64,000 nt of DNA from Sulfurospirillum cavolei (lineage in GTDB: Bacteria; Campylobacterota; Campylobacteria; Campylobacterales; Sulfurospirillaceae), in NCBI RefSeq assembly GCF_000813325.1, contig NZ_BBQE01000003.1; one strand, given 5' to 3'. The notes beneath the pieces are model-generated. The model was not told the origin of the DNA. It ran no database searches and saw nothing but the letters and a program-made list of their open reading frames with translations. Numbering within the stretch: the stretch's first letter is position 1; each line of letters starts with the position of its first letter. The translations under genes were made by a program, and so were the position numbers. This document shows, one piece after another, positions 8,544 through 17,082 of the stretch.

Positions 8544-9085
8544 TATTTGCTCTTCTTTTTGATTGTATGTTTAAACTTCAAAACAGCAAAATTGAGTTCT
8601 ATAGTTGTTTCGCTTTCGTCACTTATCAAATCATCATCAAGAATTTCCGCAATAAGTTCTCCACTGTGTTGCATCAATGATTTTTGCTCATTTTTATCGG
8701 CTGTCAGTGAAAGAGTTTTTACCGTTCTAGAAAGATTTTTGATTTTGTAAAAAGTATCGATAATGGCTAAAGTCGTTTGGGTGGCTTGCGGACTTTTAAG
8801 TATCGTAGCGAGCATATAGAGACCTCTTTCGGTAAATGCCAAAGGAAGCTTGACTTTTCCTCCACGGATTGAAGTCGAAAATTTCGACTTCAAAATAGAC
8901 CACTCTGCTGCACTCACTTCAACAACATACCCCTTTGGAAATTTATCAGGGTTATTTTTGACAGCCTCATTAATTCTTTTCGTTTCAACACCGTAAAGTT
9001 CAGCAATATCACTATCTAAAATAACTTTCTCATCTCGAAGCTCAATAATCTTATATTCAATCTGATCAAATTTAACGCTACCCAA
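8543..9085 (-). CDS. ORF6N-domain protein (copy 2)
   Basis: A protein of about 180 residues with the same layout as copy 1: VILDSDIAELYGVETKRINE, NNPDKFPKGYVVEV and FTERGLYMLATILKS, then an acidic tail ending FKHTIKKKSK. I chose the TTG at 9085 because it lies 6 bases after AAGGAG at 9092-9097 and gives a start aligned with copy 1. The longer frame to 9130 would run through the copied wzt codons in another frame and is less likely. The stop TAA overlaps the ATG of wzt copy B. ORF6N proteins are usually phage-linked; no other phage gene is nearby. I estimate roughly 40 percent identity to copy 1 by eye. Confidence 0.8.
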   Translation of the reverse strand: MGSVKFDQIEYKIIELRDEKVILDSDIAELYGVETKRINEAVKNNPDKFPKGYVVEVSAAEWSILKSKFSTSIRGGKVKLPLAFTERGLYMLATILKSPQATQTTLAIIDTFYKIKNLSRTVKTLSLTADKNEQKSLMQHSGELIAEILDDDLISDESETTIELNFAVLKFKHTIKKKSK

Positions 9086-9254
9086 AACTAACTCCTTTTT
9101 TGATCTCAAAACTGACATTATTAAGTGCATAAAACTCTTTATGATATTGCTTTTTTAAAGGATGTAACGACTCTTTAAGTCTATCGATAGGTTTATCGTA
9201 AAGTTTATAAACCTTGGTCAAGTGATTGACTTTGATAGCAATAGAATTTGCCAT
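9078..9254 (-). pseudogene. Truncated wzt start, copy C (58 codons)
   Basis: The ATG at 9254 overlaps the wzm stop (TAATG), as expected for the original wzm-wzt junction. The frame reads IAIKVNHLTKVYKLYDKP and so on to FEIKKG like Wzt, then VSFG and TAG at 9078-9080. The break falls at the same codon as in copy B, just before Walker A. It overlaps the TTG of ORF6N copy 2. Many synonymous differences from copies A and B show it is not a recent duplication. Confidence 0.85.
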
Positions 9255-10063
9255 TAGAGTACATCCGCAAAATGTGGTCTGAGTTTTCGAAAGATAATAG
9301 CACCTAACACAAAAACGATAAGTGTGATACTCCAAAACTGTAAAGCTTCTAAAGGTTTTTCCCAAAACCATACATGATTGATAAGAGCATCGCGATACCC
9401 TTGGGTAATATAATACGCAGGACTAATCTCAAAGAACCATCGATACTCTTCGGGAACCATGCTTAACGACCAAAAAATAGGCGTAAGCCAAAAACCAAAC
9501 TGTATCGCCATAGCGATAAACTGCCCCAAATCACGAAAAAAGATGACCACGCTACTCGTAATCCATGAAAGACCTAGAAGAAATACGACCGCGGAAAAAA
9601 TATAGTAAATGATCTGTACCCAATACATACTTGGCATAAAATTGTAAATAACGTACATCACCATTATAAAAACAACAAAGACGACATGTACGATAATCGC
9701 CGATACGATCTTCACAATAGGCAATAAACTGACCCTAAAGACAATCTTTTTAACGAGAAAACTGTTGTCTAAAATGGCATTGGTCGCCGACTGTAATGCT
9801 TCGGAAAGAAAAAACCACGGGATCATTCCCGCAACAAGCCATAAAATGAACGGTACATTTTGTACGGGTGCGGATTTAAACCCGACTTGAAATACAAACC
9901 AAAAGATACACACGGAAATAATCGGTTGTATAAATGCCCATAAAATACCGAGATAATTGTTCAAATAGCGCGATTTAAAATCATTCTTAACCAAATCTTT
10001 GAGCAATCTTCTGTTTTGGTAGATGTCTCGTAAAAACCGATAAAAAGCTCTTATATACCTCAA
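9254..10063 (-). CDS. wzm: O-antigen ABC transporter permease
   Basis: This 269-residue inner-membrane protein of the ABC-2 type has the early cytoplasmic helix DLVKNDFKSRYLNNYLGILW, then about six transmembrane helices and the FFRDLGQFI and ISPAYYITQGYRD segments typical of Wzm/KpsM. With Wzt it would export the undecaprenyl-linked O-antigen to the periplasm. The start is TTG, overlapping the TGA of rfbB by 4 bases; its own TAA overlaps the ATG of a truncated wzt copy. Base composition matches the rfb genes rather than the AT-rich wzt side, so a composition break falls at its 3' end. Confidence 0.93.
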   Translation of the reverse strand: MRYIRAFYRFLRDIYQNRRLLKDLVKNDFKSRYLNNYLGILWAFIQPIISVCIFWFVFQVGFKSAPVQNVPFILWLVAGMIPWFFLSEALQSATNAILDNSFLVKKIVFRVSLLPIVKIVSAIIVHVVFVVFIMVMYVIYNFMPSMYWVQIIYYIFSAVVFLLGLSWITSSVVIFFRDLGQFIAMAIQFGFWLTPIFWSLSMVPEEYRWFFEISPAYYITQGYRDALINHVWFWEKPLEALQFWSITLIVFVLGAIIFRKLRPHFADVL

Positions 10064-11076
10064 CTATATTTCCTTAGATACCATTCAACGGTTTTGACGA
10101 TGCCGCTTTCAAAATTCTCTTCGGCACTCCAACCGAGTTTTGTTTCGATCTTCGTCGCATCGATCGCATAACGTCTGTCATGACCCGCTCGATCTTCGAC
10201 AAATGCGATTTGTTCTTGATACGATGTTGCTTTAGGCTTGAGCGTATCTAAAATTTCACAGATTTTATGGGCGATATAAAGGTTGTTGCGCTCGTTACGT
10301 CCGCCGATATTGTACGTCTCGCCTGAGATGCCCTCATGATAAGCAAGATCGATGCCTTTACAATGATCTAGCACATAAAGCCAATCGCGTATATTTTTAC
10401 CATCTCCATAAATGGGGATAGGTTGCTTTAAAAGAGCTTTTCGTATGATGGTTGGGATAAGCTTTTCATCATGCTGTTTAGGCCCGTAGTTGTTGGAACA
10501 ATTGGTCACGACGGTGTTCATCCCGTACGTGTGATGATAGGCTCTTACGATCATATCACTGGAGGCTTTCGATGCCGAATAAGGCGAGTTGGGCGCATAA
10601 GGTGTGCTTTCGGTAAACAAACCCTCTTCGCCTAAGGTTCCGTAAACTTCGTCGGTAGAGATGTGATGAAAACGACACGCCTCGTATCCTTCTTTCCAGA
10701 CGAAGGGTTTTTCCATCCACGTTTTATACGCCACGTCGATCAGCGTAAACGTGCCGTTAACATTCGTTTCGACAAAAACGCCCGGATTTTTAATCGAATT
10801 ATCGACATGCGACTCTGCGGCAAAATGAATGACGCCGCAAATCGCGTATTGTTCAAACAACGATTCCACTAAAGCACGATCGCAAATATCGCCTTGAACG
10901 AATACGTAGCGTTCGTTATCGTCCACTTCCGCCAAATTGTCCAAATTGCCAGCATAGGTTAAAAGATCAAGATTGACGATGCGGTAGTGTGGGTACTGTT
11001 CTAAAAAGTACGGCACGAAATTAGAGCCGATAAAACCGGCACATCCGGTCACTAAAATTGATTTGGTATATTGCAT
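10060..11076 (-). CDS. rfbB: dTDP-glucose 4,6-dehydratase
   Basis: This enzyme catalyses the second step of dTDP-L-rhamnose synthesis, removing water from dTDP-glucose. The start at 11076 (MQYTKSILVTGCAGFIGSN) puts the NAD-binding GxxGxxG at the N terminus and shares one base with the rfbD stop; a longer frame to 11127 would overlap rfbD and is unlikely. STDEVYG and the YSASK catalytic pair are present, and 338 residues is the normal length. It sits in the order galE-rfbA-rfbC-rfbD-rfbB-wzm with overlapping ends, so it is surely one operon. Confidence 0.95.
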   Translation of the reverse strand: MQYTKSILVTGCAGFIGSNFVPYFLEQYPHYRIVNLDLLTYAGNLDNLAEVDDNERYVFVQGDICDRALVESLFEQYAICGVIHFAAESHVDNSIKNPGVFVETNVNGTFTLIDVAYKTWMEKPFVWKEGYEACRFHHISTDEVYGTLGEEGLFTESTPYAPNSPYSASKASSDMIVRAYHHTYGMNTVVTNCSNNYGPKQHDEKLIPTIIRKALLKQPIPIYGDGKNIRDWLYVLDHCKGIDLAYHEGISGETYNIGGRNERNNLYIAHKICEILDTLKPKATSYQEQIAFVEDRAGHDRRYAIDATKIETKLGWSAEENFESGIVKTVEWYLRKYS

Positions 11077-11942
11077 CAGCGTTCTTCTCCCATATGACGT
11101 AAACAGGCGTGTAAACTCTCTTGCCAATGAGGAATTTCCAACGCATATGCCTGTTTGATCTTTGATTTATTTAAAAGCGAATAATGCGGCCTTTTAGCCG
11201 GTGTCGGATACGAAACGGTTTCAATGGGCACAACTTTACATGTAAGCTTGGCGCTCTTCATAATTTCTTTGGCAAAGTCATACCAAGAACAGACACCTTC
11301 GTTAGAGTAATGGTAAATTTGCGTTTGCGCGTTGTCGATGTGCGGTAACATGTCCAAAATCGCCTTAGCAAGGTCTCGTGCGTAAGTCGGCGTTCCGACT
11401 TGATCAAAAATGACGCCTAAAGACTCTTTCTCTTTTCCAAGGCGTAACATCGTTTTGACGAAGTTAGCTCCGTAACGACTGTAAACCCATGACGTGCGGA
11501 TAATCACGCTATGCGGAAGCCTTACATGTAAAAGTGCTTTTTCGCCTAAAAGCTTCGTTTGCCCGTAAACCGATTGCGGATTGGTCGCATCGTCTTCAAC
11601 GTAAGGCCGGTAGTTTTCTCCGTCAAAGACGTAATCGGTGGAGATGTGCACGAGTTTGCAGTGAGACTCTTTGGCAATCGTTGCTAGATATTGGACCGCT
11701 TGATGATTGATGGCATCTGCTAAAGCTTCGTCGCTTTGGGCTTTATCGACCGCCGTATACGCCGCACAATTGACGATCGTATCGATGGCGTTTTGTTTCA
11801 CATACGACCTTATCGCTTCTTCATCGGTGATGTCCAACTCTTCTTTATCCGTGAAAAAATAGGTATGCGTATACGAACGTGAGAGTTCGCGCAGTTCGCT
11901 TCCGAGTTGTCCGTTTGCACCGGTCACTAATATCTTAGGCAT
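11076..11942 (-). CDS. rfbD: dTDP-4-dehydrorhamnose reductase
   Basis: The 288-residue NADPH-dependent short-chain dehydrogenase makes the final step to dTDP-L-rhamnose. It has the GANGQLGSEL nucleotide-binding loop, INCAAYTAVDKAQSD, STDYVFDG and the YGQTK catalytic tyrosine-lysine pair. It overlaps the rfbC 3' end by 8 bases. Two TTACATGTAA-type motifs lie within the gene (11236 and 11522). Confidence 0.95.
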   Translation of the reverse strand: MPKILVTGANGQLGSELRELSRSYTHTYFFTDKEELDITDEEAIRSYVKQNAIDTIVNCAAYTAVDKAQSDEALADAINHQAVQYLATIAKESHCKLVHISTDYVFDGENYRPYVEDDATNPQSVYGQTKLLGEKALLHVRLPHSVIIRTSWVYSRYGANFVKTMLRLGKEKESLGVIFDQVGTPTYARDLAKAILDMLPHIDNAQTQIYHYSNEGVCSWYDFAKEIMKSAKLTCKVVPIETVSYPTPAKRPHYSLLNKSKIKQAYALEIPHWQESLHACLRHMGEER

Positions 11943-12510
11943 AGTAGTTCACGCCGTAGTCGAAAAGATCGAGCGCATCTTCGAGTTTGGGCTGCTTGGT
12001 ATCTTTTTCGGAGAGATGCAACGCTTCTGCGCTTAGCGGCCACTCTATTTTTAAATTTTTATCGTTATACGCAATCCCGCGATCAGACTGTGGAGCATAA
12101 TAATTATCGACCTTATACGTAAACGTACAGGTTTCGCTCAGCACCACAAAACCGTGCGCAAAGCCTCGTGGGATAAACATCTGGCGTTTGTTCTTTCCGC
12201 TAAGTTCGACCGCCACATGTTCCCCAAACGTCGGACTTCCCACGCGAATATCGACCGCGACGTCCAAGACTTTTCCGTCAATCACGCGCACCAATTTAGA
12301 CTGAGCAAACGGAGGCAATTGATAGTGAAGCCCGCGTAAAACGCCGTGATGGCTCCTCGACTCGTTATCTTGGCAAAAATTGACGCGATAGCCGATAAAA
12401 TTTTCAAACCCCTCTTGTCGAAACGTTTCGACAAAATAGCCTCGCTCGTCGCCAAATACTTTAGGCTCGATAATAATCACTTCAGGAATTCCCGTTTTTA
12501 AAAAATTCAT
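11935..12510 (-). CDS. rfbC: dTDP-4-dehydrorhamnose 3,5-epimerase
   Basis: The 191-residue cupin enzyme epimerises C3 and C5 of the dTDP-4-keto-6-deoxy sugar. RGYFVETFRQEGF, the catalytic histidine in GVLRGLHYQLPP, KLVRVIDGKVLDVAVDIR and FIPRGFAHGFVVLSE are the family hallmarks. Length is normal. It overlaps rfbA by 4 bases and rfbD by 8. Confidence 0.95.
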   Translation of the reverse strand: MNFLKTGIPEVIIIEPKVFGDERGYFVETFRQEGFENFIGYRVNFCQDNESRSHHGVLRGLHYQLPPFAQSKLVRVIDGKVLDVAVDIRVGSPTFGEHVAVELSGKNKRQMFIPRGFAHGFVVLSETCTFTYKVDNYYAPQSDRGIAYNDKNLKIEWPLSAEALHLSEKDTKQPKLEDALDLFDYGVNYYA

Positions 12511-13394
12511 TTTCGTCTTCTTTCTTGCGCTTTTTTCAAAAGGTATTGCCCGTATTGATTTTTTTTCAAAGGCTCGGCTAAGGCAAGCAACTGCTCTTTA
12601 CTGATGTAGCCTTTATCGTACGCTATTTCTTCAAGGCAGGCAACTTTAAGGCTTTGTCTTTTTTCGATGGTTTGAATAAATTGTCCCGCGTCTAACAAGC
12701 TTTCGTGCGTTCCCGTATCGAGCCATGCAAAACCTCTTCCCATCAGTTCGACTTTGAGCGCACCTTGGGTTAAGTAGGCTTGATTGACGGAGGTTATCTC
12801 TAGCTCTCCTCGTTCGCTCGGCTTGACGTTTTTAGCGATTTGGACGACGGAATTGGGATAAAAATAGAGCCCGACGACGGCATAGTTGGACTTAGGATGC
12901 TGCGGCTTCTCTTCGATGCTTAAAACCGTTTCGTTCTCATCAAAATCCACAACCCCGTAGCGTTCCGGATCACTGACGTAGTAACCGAAAACCGTCGCTT
13001 TCCCCTCTTTCTCGACATTTTCAACCGATTTTTCCAGCAATCCCGTTAAGCCTTGCCCGTAAAAGATATTATCGCCCAAAACCAAGCACACGCTCTCATT
13101 TCCGATAAACGCTTCGCCCAAAAGAAAGGCTTGCGCCAAGCCATCGGGGCTGGGTTGAACGACGTACGAAAACTTCATACCAAGCTCGCTTCCGTCTTGC
13201 AGTAACTCTTCAAATCTCGGCAAATCCTGCGGCGTCGAGATAATCAAAACTTCCCTAATCCCCGCCAACATCAAAACGGAAAGCGGATAATAGATCATCG
13301 GCTTGTCGTAAACCGGCACCAGTTGCTTACTCACGCCTCTGGTAATGGGATAAAGTCTCGTGCCGCTTCCGCCGGCTAAAATAATACCTTTCAT
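12507..13394 (-). CDS. rfbA: Glucose-1-phosphate thymidylyltransferase
   Basis: The 295-residue enzyme couples dTTP with glucose-1-phosphate and opens the dTDP-rhamnose pathway. It begins MKGIILAGGSGTRLYPIT, with the nucleotidyltransferase GxGxRLxPxT loop, followed by KQLVPVYDKPMIYYPLS, LGDNIFYG and EEKPQHPKSNYAV, as in RmlA. It overlaps galE by 4 bases. Confidence 0.95.
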   Translation of the reverse strand: MKGIILAGGSGTRLYPITRGVSKQLVPVYDKPMIYYPLSVLMLAGIREVLIISTPQDLPRFEELLQDGSELGMKFSYVVQPSPDGLAQAFLLGEAFIGNESVCLVLGDNIFYGQGLTGLLEKSVENVEKEGKATVFGYYVSDPERYGVVDFDENETVLSIEEKPQHPKSNYAVVGLYFYPNSVVQIAKNVKPSERGELEITSVNQAYLTQGALKVELMGRGFAWLDTGTHESLLDAGQFIQTIEKRQSLKVACLEEIAYDKGYISKEQLLALAEPLKKNQYGQYLLKKAQERRRK

Positions 13395-14395
13395 TCTTCG
13401 TATCCTTTAGGATTTTGACACTGAAATCGCCACATATCTTCGCACATTTTATCCAAATCGTACTTTGCCGCCCACCCTAAAAGCTCTTTGGCAAAGCTCG
13501 GATCGGAGTAAAACTCCGCGATATCGCCGGCGCGTCTGGGTAAAATCGCGTACGGTATCTCTTTGCCGCACGCTTTTGAAAAAGCATGAATCACGTCTAA
13601 AACGCTGTACCCTTTTCCCGTTCCCAAATTAACAGCCGTACACTGCGGACGGTCTAAAAAAGCAAGGGCTTTAAGATGCCCCGATGCCAAATCGACCACG
13701 TGAAGATAATCTCTTACTCCCGTACCGTCTTTTGTGGGATAATCGTTCCCGAAAACATTGACGCATTGACGCCTTCCAATAGCAACTTGAGCGATATACG
13801 GCATAAGATTGTTCGGAATTCCTTGCGGATTTTCGCCGATCAAACCGCTTTCGTGCGCACCGACGGGATTAAAATAACGTAAAATCGCTATCGACCACGT
13901 AGGATCGCTGACATGTAAGTTTCGTAGCATCTCTTCAATGACCAGTTTCGTCTGTCCATAAGGGTTCGTCGTACGCAAAGGGTGTGCTTCGGTGAAAGGG
14001 AGAAATTCCGGATTTCCGTATACGGTAGCCGAAGAACTAAAAATGAGCTTTTTGATATTCATACGACGCATGGATTGAAGAAGGCAAAGTGTTGCGTATA
14101 CGTTGTTTTCGTAGTACTCAAGCGGCTTTTCGACCGATTCGCCGACAGCTTTAGAACCGGCAAAATGAATCACGGCGTCGCAACCTTCGAGGGTTTTTTC
14201 AAGCAAGGCTTTATCGCGAACGTCGCCGCAAACCGTTGAAAGTTTTTTAGACGTAATTTGCATTACACGTTTGAGCGACTCGGGCGTACTGTTGGAAAAA
14301 TTATCATACACGACAACGTCAAATCCCGCGTTCAGTAATTCAACGCAGGTATGTGAGCCGATATATCCCGCTCCGCCCGTTACTAAAACTGTCAT
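13391..14395 (-). CDS. galE: UDP-glucose 4-epimerase
   Basis: The 334-residue extended short-chain dehydrogenase interconverts UDP-glucose and UDP-galactose. It has the VTGGAGYIGSH NAD loop, FSSSATVYG with the catalytic serine, and the YGQTK pair. It is the promoter-proximal gene of the O-antigen operon, with a clear TTATAAT -10 element and an inverted repeat 31-55 bases upstream. It probably supplies UDP-galactose for the O-antigen, though a general role is possible. Confidence 0.94.
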   Translation of the reverse strand: MTVLVTGGAGYIGSHTCVELLNAGFDVVVYDNFSNSTPESLKRVMQITSKKLSTVCGDVRDKALLEKTLEGCDAVIHFAGSKAVGESVEKPLEYYENNVYATLCLLQSMRRMNIKKLIFSSSATVYGNPEFLPFTEAHPLRTTNPYGQTKLVIEEMLRNLHVSDPTWSIAILRYFNPVGAHESGLIGENPQGIPNNLMPYIAQVAIGRRQCVNVFGNDYPTKDGTGVRDYLHVVDLASGHLKALAFLDRPQCTAVNLGTGKGYSVLDVIHAFSKACGKEIPYAILPRRAGDIAEFYSDPSFAKELLGWAAKYDLDKMCEDMWRFQCQNPKGYEE

Positions 14396-14425
14396 ACTAC
14401 CCCGACATGCAAACTTTAATTTAAA

Positions 14426-14449
14426 ATTATAACGTAACAGCGTTACGTT
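14426..14449 (-). promoter_or_regulatory. Promoter of the galE-rfb-wzm operon with overlapping inverted repeat
   Basis: On the minus strand a TTATAAT -10 element (14426-14432) lies about 31 bases before the galE ATG. Immediately upstream and touching it is the perfect inverted repeat AACGTAAC-AGC-GTTACGTT (14431-14449). An arm overlapping the -10 would suit a repressor operator. The repeat is also followed by T5 on the + strand, so a hairpin role is not excluded. Confidence 0.55.
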
Positions 14450-14577
14450 TTTCGTTATATTTTATAAATCAAACTATATTTTTCTTTTGAAGAAGTTATT
14501 TTAGTCTCTTACGACTTTATTTACGATTAACACTTTGAGCAAAGATGCGTATGTGCCGTTACCGGCATAGAACGATT

Positions 14578-16347
14578 TTAGTTCTTAATCACGCCCAGAT
14601 CGACGCAAGCGATATGGTTGAGGGAGGCTTTGGCGGTTTTCTTTAAGACACCGAAAATTTCATTGAGTTCATTATCGTCAAAATCATGCTGATAGCCGAA
14701 TCCGTGACAAATGACCGCGGCACTCACCGTCATCAGCGGAAACTTTTGCAATGCCCCTTCACGATTTTTTGCCATAATATACCCCGAACTCAGCCCTTGT
14801 TCGCAATAAAAACTCTTAATGTCTTCGGAAAATTTCGAGACGATTTCCAAAATGATTGCGTAGACTTTTTCAAACGTATCTTCTTCTTTTAAGTTCCAGC
14901 CTAAGAAAAAATCATCTCCGCCGACATGCCCTATCAAGCACTCTTCAAAACCGATCGAACTGCGTAAAATATCGGCAAAAAGCGTAATAGCGCGATCGCC
15001 TTTACGAAAGCCGTAATAATCGTTAAACGGTTTAAAATTGTCAAAATCAAAATATGCCATCATGACTTTGTCTTTACTCTCCATCGCATTGGCGACAAAT
15101 TCGTTGATGATGCGATTGCCGGAGAGTCCCGTTAAGGGATTTTGATCTTTTGCGTCGACGATATTCTTTTCGTTGACGATGTCCAAAAGCACTTTAGAGC
15201 TTAAATAACCGATGTATTTTTCGTCTTCGGTAATCAAGATAGCGTCGTTATCGTCGTCAAAGGCGTAAATTTTCAAAATTTTATCCAACGGATCGTTGAT
15301 GTCGGCGCGTCCGCAATGCGAAACGATATTTTTCAAGCTACCTTGGGTGATGTTGTACAAAAGCGACTTACCGTAATTGGAGTACATGTAAGATTTGATG
15401 TCGGAGTCTTTAATGATGCCCATCGGCGTCCAATCGCGCGCCAAAACCGGCACGAAATGGGTCTTTTTGTCGCCGCGTAAAAGCTCGTATACTTCGTTAA
15501 TATGCGAATCCACAAAAACGGGATGGCTTTTTTGAATGTACTTTTCGATATTGGAAATCTTCCCGTTTTTGCGTTTCTCGTTTTGCGAAATATTTTTGAC
15601 ATGTTCGTAGGAAGGCATAATTTCCCAGACGTTTAGCGTCGGGCGTTGCACGAAATAGCCTTGCACCATATTGCAACCGAGTTTTTTACACTCGATATAC
15701 TCCTCTTCGCACTCTAAGCCCTCGACGATCGTAAAAATACCCATTGCCTGCGCGATCTGAACGATGGAGCCGACGAAGAGTTTTTTCTTCTTGCTTTTAT
15801 GAATGTCGTTGATAAAAAAACAGTCGATTTTGATAAAATCGGGTTCGGCATGAAAAAGCATCTGAAGTCCGGAAAAGCCTACCCCGAAATCATCGATCGC
15901 CATTTTATAGCCTTGTTGCTTGTACAAATTGAGCACGAGTTTATCCACGCCCGCGTACATACCGACTTGATGCTTTTCCGAAAGTTCGAAACAGATGTTC
16001 GAAAAGTCCATATCGTAAGTGCTTAAAAGCTCACATGTATAACCGGATTTAAAATCGGGCATCATCGTGATGCGGTTGTCGAGATTGTAAAAAAGTTTGA
16101 CATGTTTGGCAAAAGGAAGTAACGAAAATTTGTGAATGGCTTTTTCACGGAGCTTAATATCGACGCTGTAAAGCACTTTTTCGCTAAAAGCGGTATCGAA
16201 AACGGCATCGATCGTATTAAAATCCGCCGCTTCGTAATTACGAATCAACGCCTCAACGGCGTAAAGCCTTCCCGTATAAATATTGACAATCGGCTGAAAC
16301 GCAAAATCGGCGACCTCAATGAGTTTTTGCCATCGCTCGTTTAACAT
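14578..16347 (-). CDS. EAL-CBS-GGDEF cyclic-di-GMP signalling protein
   Basis: This 589-residue soluble protein has three parts. Residues about 10-240 are an EAL phosphodiesterase domain with EALIRN, FELSEKH, the DDFGVGFSGLQ loop, FIKIDC, IVEGLE and MVQGYFVQRP, so it looks catalytically competent. About 250-410 hold two CBS repeats that may sense a nucleotide. About 415-580 is a GGDEF domain with the site written GGDDF, a conservative change. The start at 16347 was chosen because GGAGG sits 10 bases upstream of that ATG; the longer frame to 16365 would place this site inside the gene. It is monocistronic, and its input signal is unknown. Confidence 0.92.
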   Translation of the reverse strand: MLNERWQKLIEVADFAFQPIVNIYTGRLYAVEALIRNYEAADFNTIDAVFDTAFSEKVLYSVDIKLREKAIHKFSLLPFAKHVKLFYNLDNRITMMPDFKSGYTCELLSTYDMDFSNICFELSEKHQVGMYAGVDKLVLNLYKQQGYKMAIDDFGVGFSGLQMLFHAEPDFIKIDCFFINDIHKSKKKKLFVGSIVQIAQAMGIFTIVEGLECEEEYIECKKLGCNMVQGYFVQRPTLNVWEIMPSYEHVKNISQNEKRKNGKISNIEKYIQKSHPVFVDSHINEVYELLRGDKKTHFVPVLARDWTPMGIIKDSDIKSYMYSNYGKSLLYNITQGSLKNIVSHCGRADINDPLDKILKIYAFDDDNDAILITEDEKYIGYLSSKVLLDIVNEKNIVDAKDQNPLTGLSGNRIINEFVANAMESKDKVMMAYFDFDNFKPFNDYYGFRKGDRAITLFADILRSSIGFEECLIGHVGGDDFFLGWNLKEEDTFEKVYAIILEIVSKFSEDIKSFYCEQGLSSGYIMAKNREGALQKFPLMTVSAAVICHGFGYQHDFDDNELNEIFGVLKKTAKASLNHIACVDLGVIKN

Positions 16348-16420
16348 GTGACGTGACTCCTCCATTGAAATGGAAGAATTTTACGCTAAAGCGATTACCG
16401 AATTGTTACATGTCACGTAT

Positions 16421-17023
16421 TCAGTCGCAATTTTCCACGCAAATTTTATGCGGTATCACCTGTCCTCCGCATCCCGCAAAACAAGCATCGTAGGCTTGGT
16501 CGCACCCGCAATCGGTCGTACAAAAGCTTTGTTGATTGACCAAAATTTGCTCAAAATAAGGGCGTACGGGCACCCAAGGTTCGCGCGGTTGACGATAGCG
16601 TAGCGTATTGACGCGCGAACGTAATTCGTCGCGTCTTTGGCAGGCACTCGGATCTTTCGTGCGTTCGCATTGGGATTGAAAATAGCTCAAATCGCGACTG
16701 TAATCGCGATAAGCACTCTCCCACGCAAATCGCTCTGCCCGATACGAAGAGAGTTCGAACATATAACGATCGTAGGCACGATCGAAAGAACGCATCTCTT
16801 CTACTTCAATCACTTTTGCTTTTGCGTACGCATCGTCTAAACAACGCTGATATGCCGCTTGACACGGCGTTTGACAACGCTCGCGCGCCGTCATACAGCC
16901 GTTGAAACACGCGGTACTTGCTTCCGTCGTCACGAGGGGCGGAACGTATTGATTTTGAATCACGTACCGAGGTCCGCATCCGATAAACAATAACCCGACT
17001 ATCAAAATAAGTGTCTGTCGCAT
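16421..17023 (-). CDS. Cysteine-rich lipoprotein of unknown function
   Basis: Its 200 residues begin with a lipoprotein signal (MRQTLILIVGLLFIGC, lipobox ending at Cys16), so the mature protein is probably lipid-anchored. Two cysteine arrays follow: C-X3-C-X6-C-X3-C-X6-C near residues 39-61 and C-X3-C-X-C-X6-C-X3-C near 170-190, with a helical Arg/Tyr/Glu-rich stretch between. The regular spacing suggests two disulfide-braced helical hairpins or metal sites. I recognise no family, and its neighbours do not point to a function. Confidence 0.75.
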   Translation of the reverse strand: MRQTLILIVGLLFIGCGPRYVIQNQYVPPLVTTEASTACFNGCMTARERCQTPCQAAYQRCLDDAYAKAKVIEVEEMRSFDRAYDRYMFELSSYRAERFAWESAYRDYSRDLSYFQSQCERTKDPSACQRRDELRSRVNTLRYRQPREPWVPVRPYFEQILVNQQSFCTTDCGCDQAYDACFAGCGGQVIPHKICVENCD

Positions 17024-17082
17024 TGCCGCTCTTTCGTCATTTTTTTGCGTATTATACGCTACAATCGTGAAAAAACGGTGAA

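Noticed and set aside
7803..9254. Insertion sequence or prophage remnant around the ORF6N genes
   Set aside because: No transposase, integrase, terminal inverted repeats or other phage genes are present; the duplicated parts are host wzt codons.
10060..11127. Longer rfbB start at 11127
   Set aside because: The extra 17 residues overlap rfbD in another frame and precede the normal NAD-loop start; 11076 is coupled to the rfbD stop.
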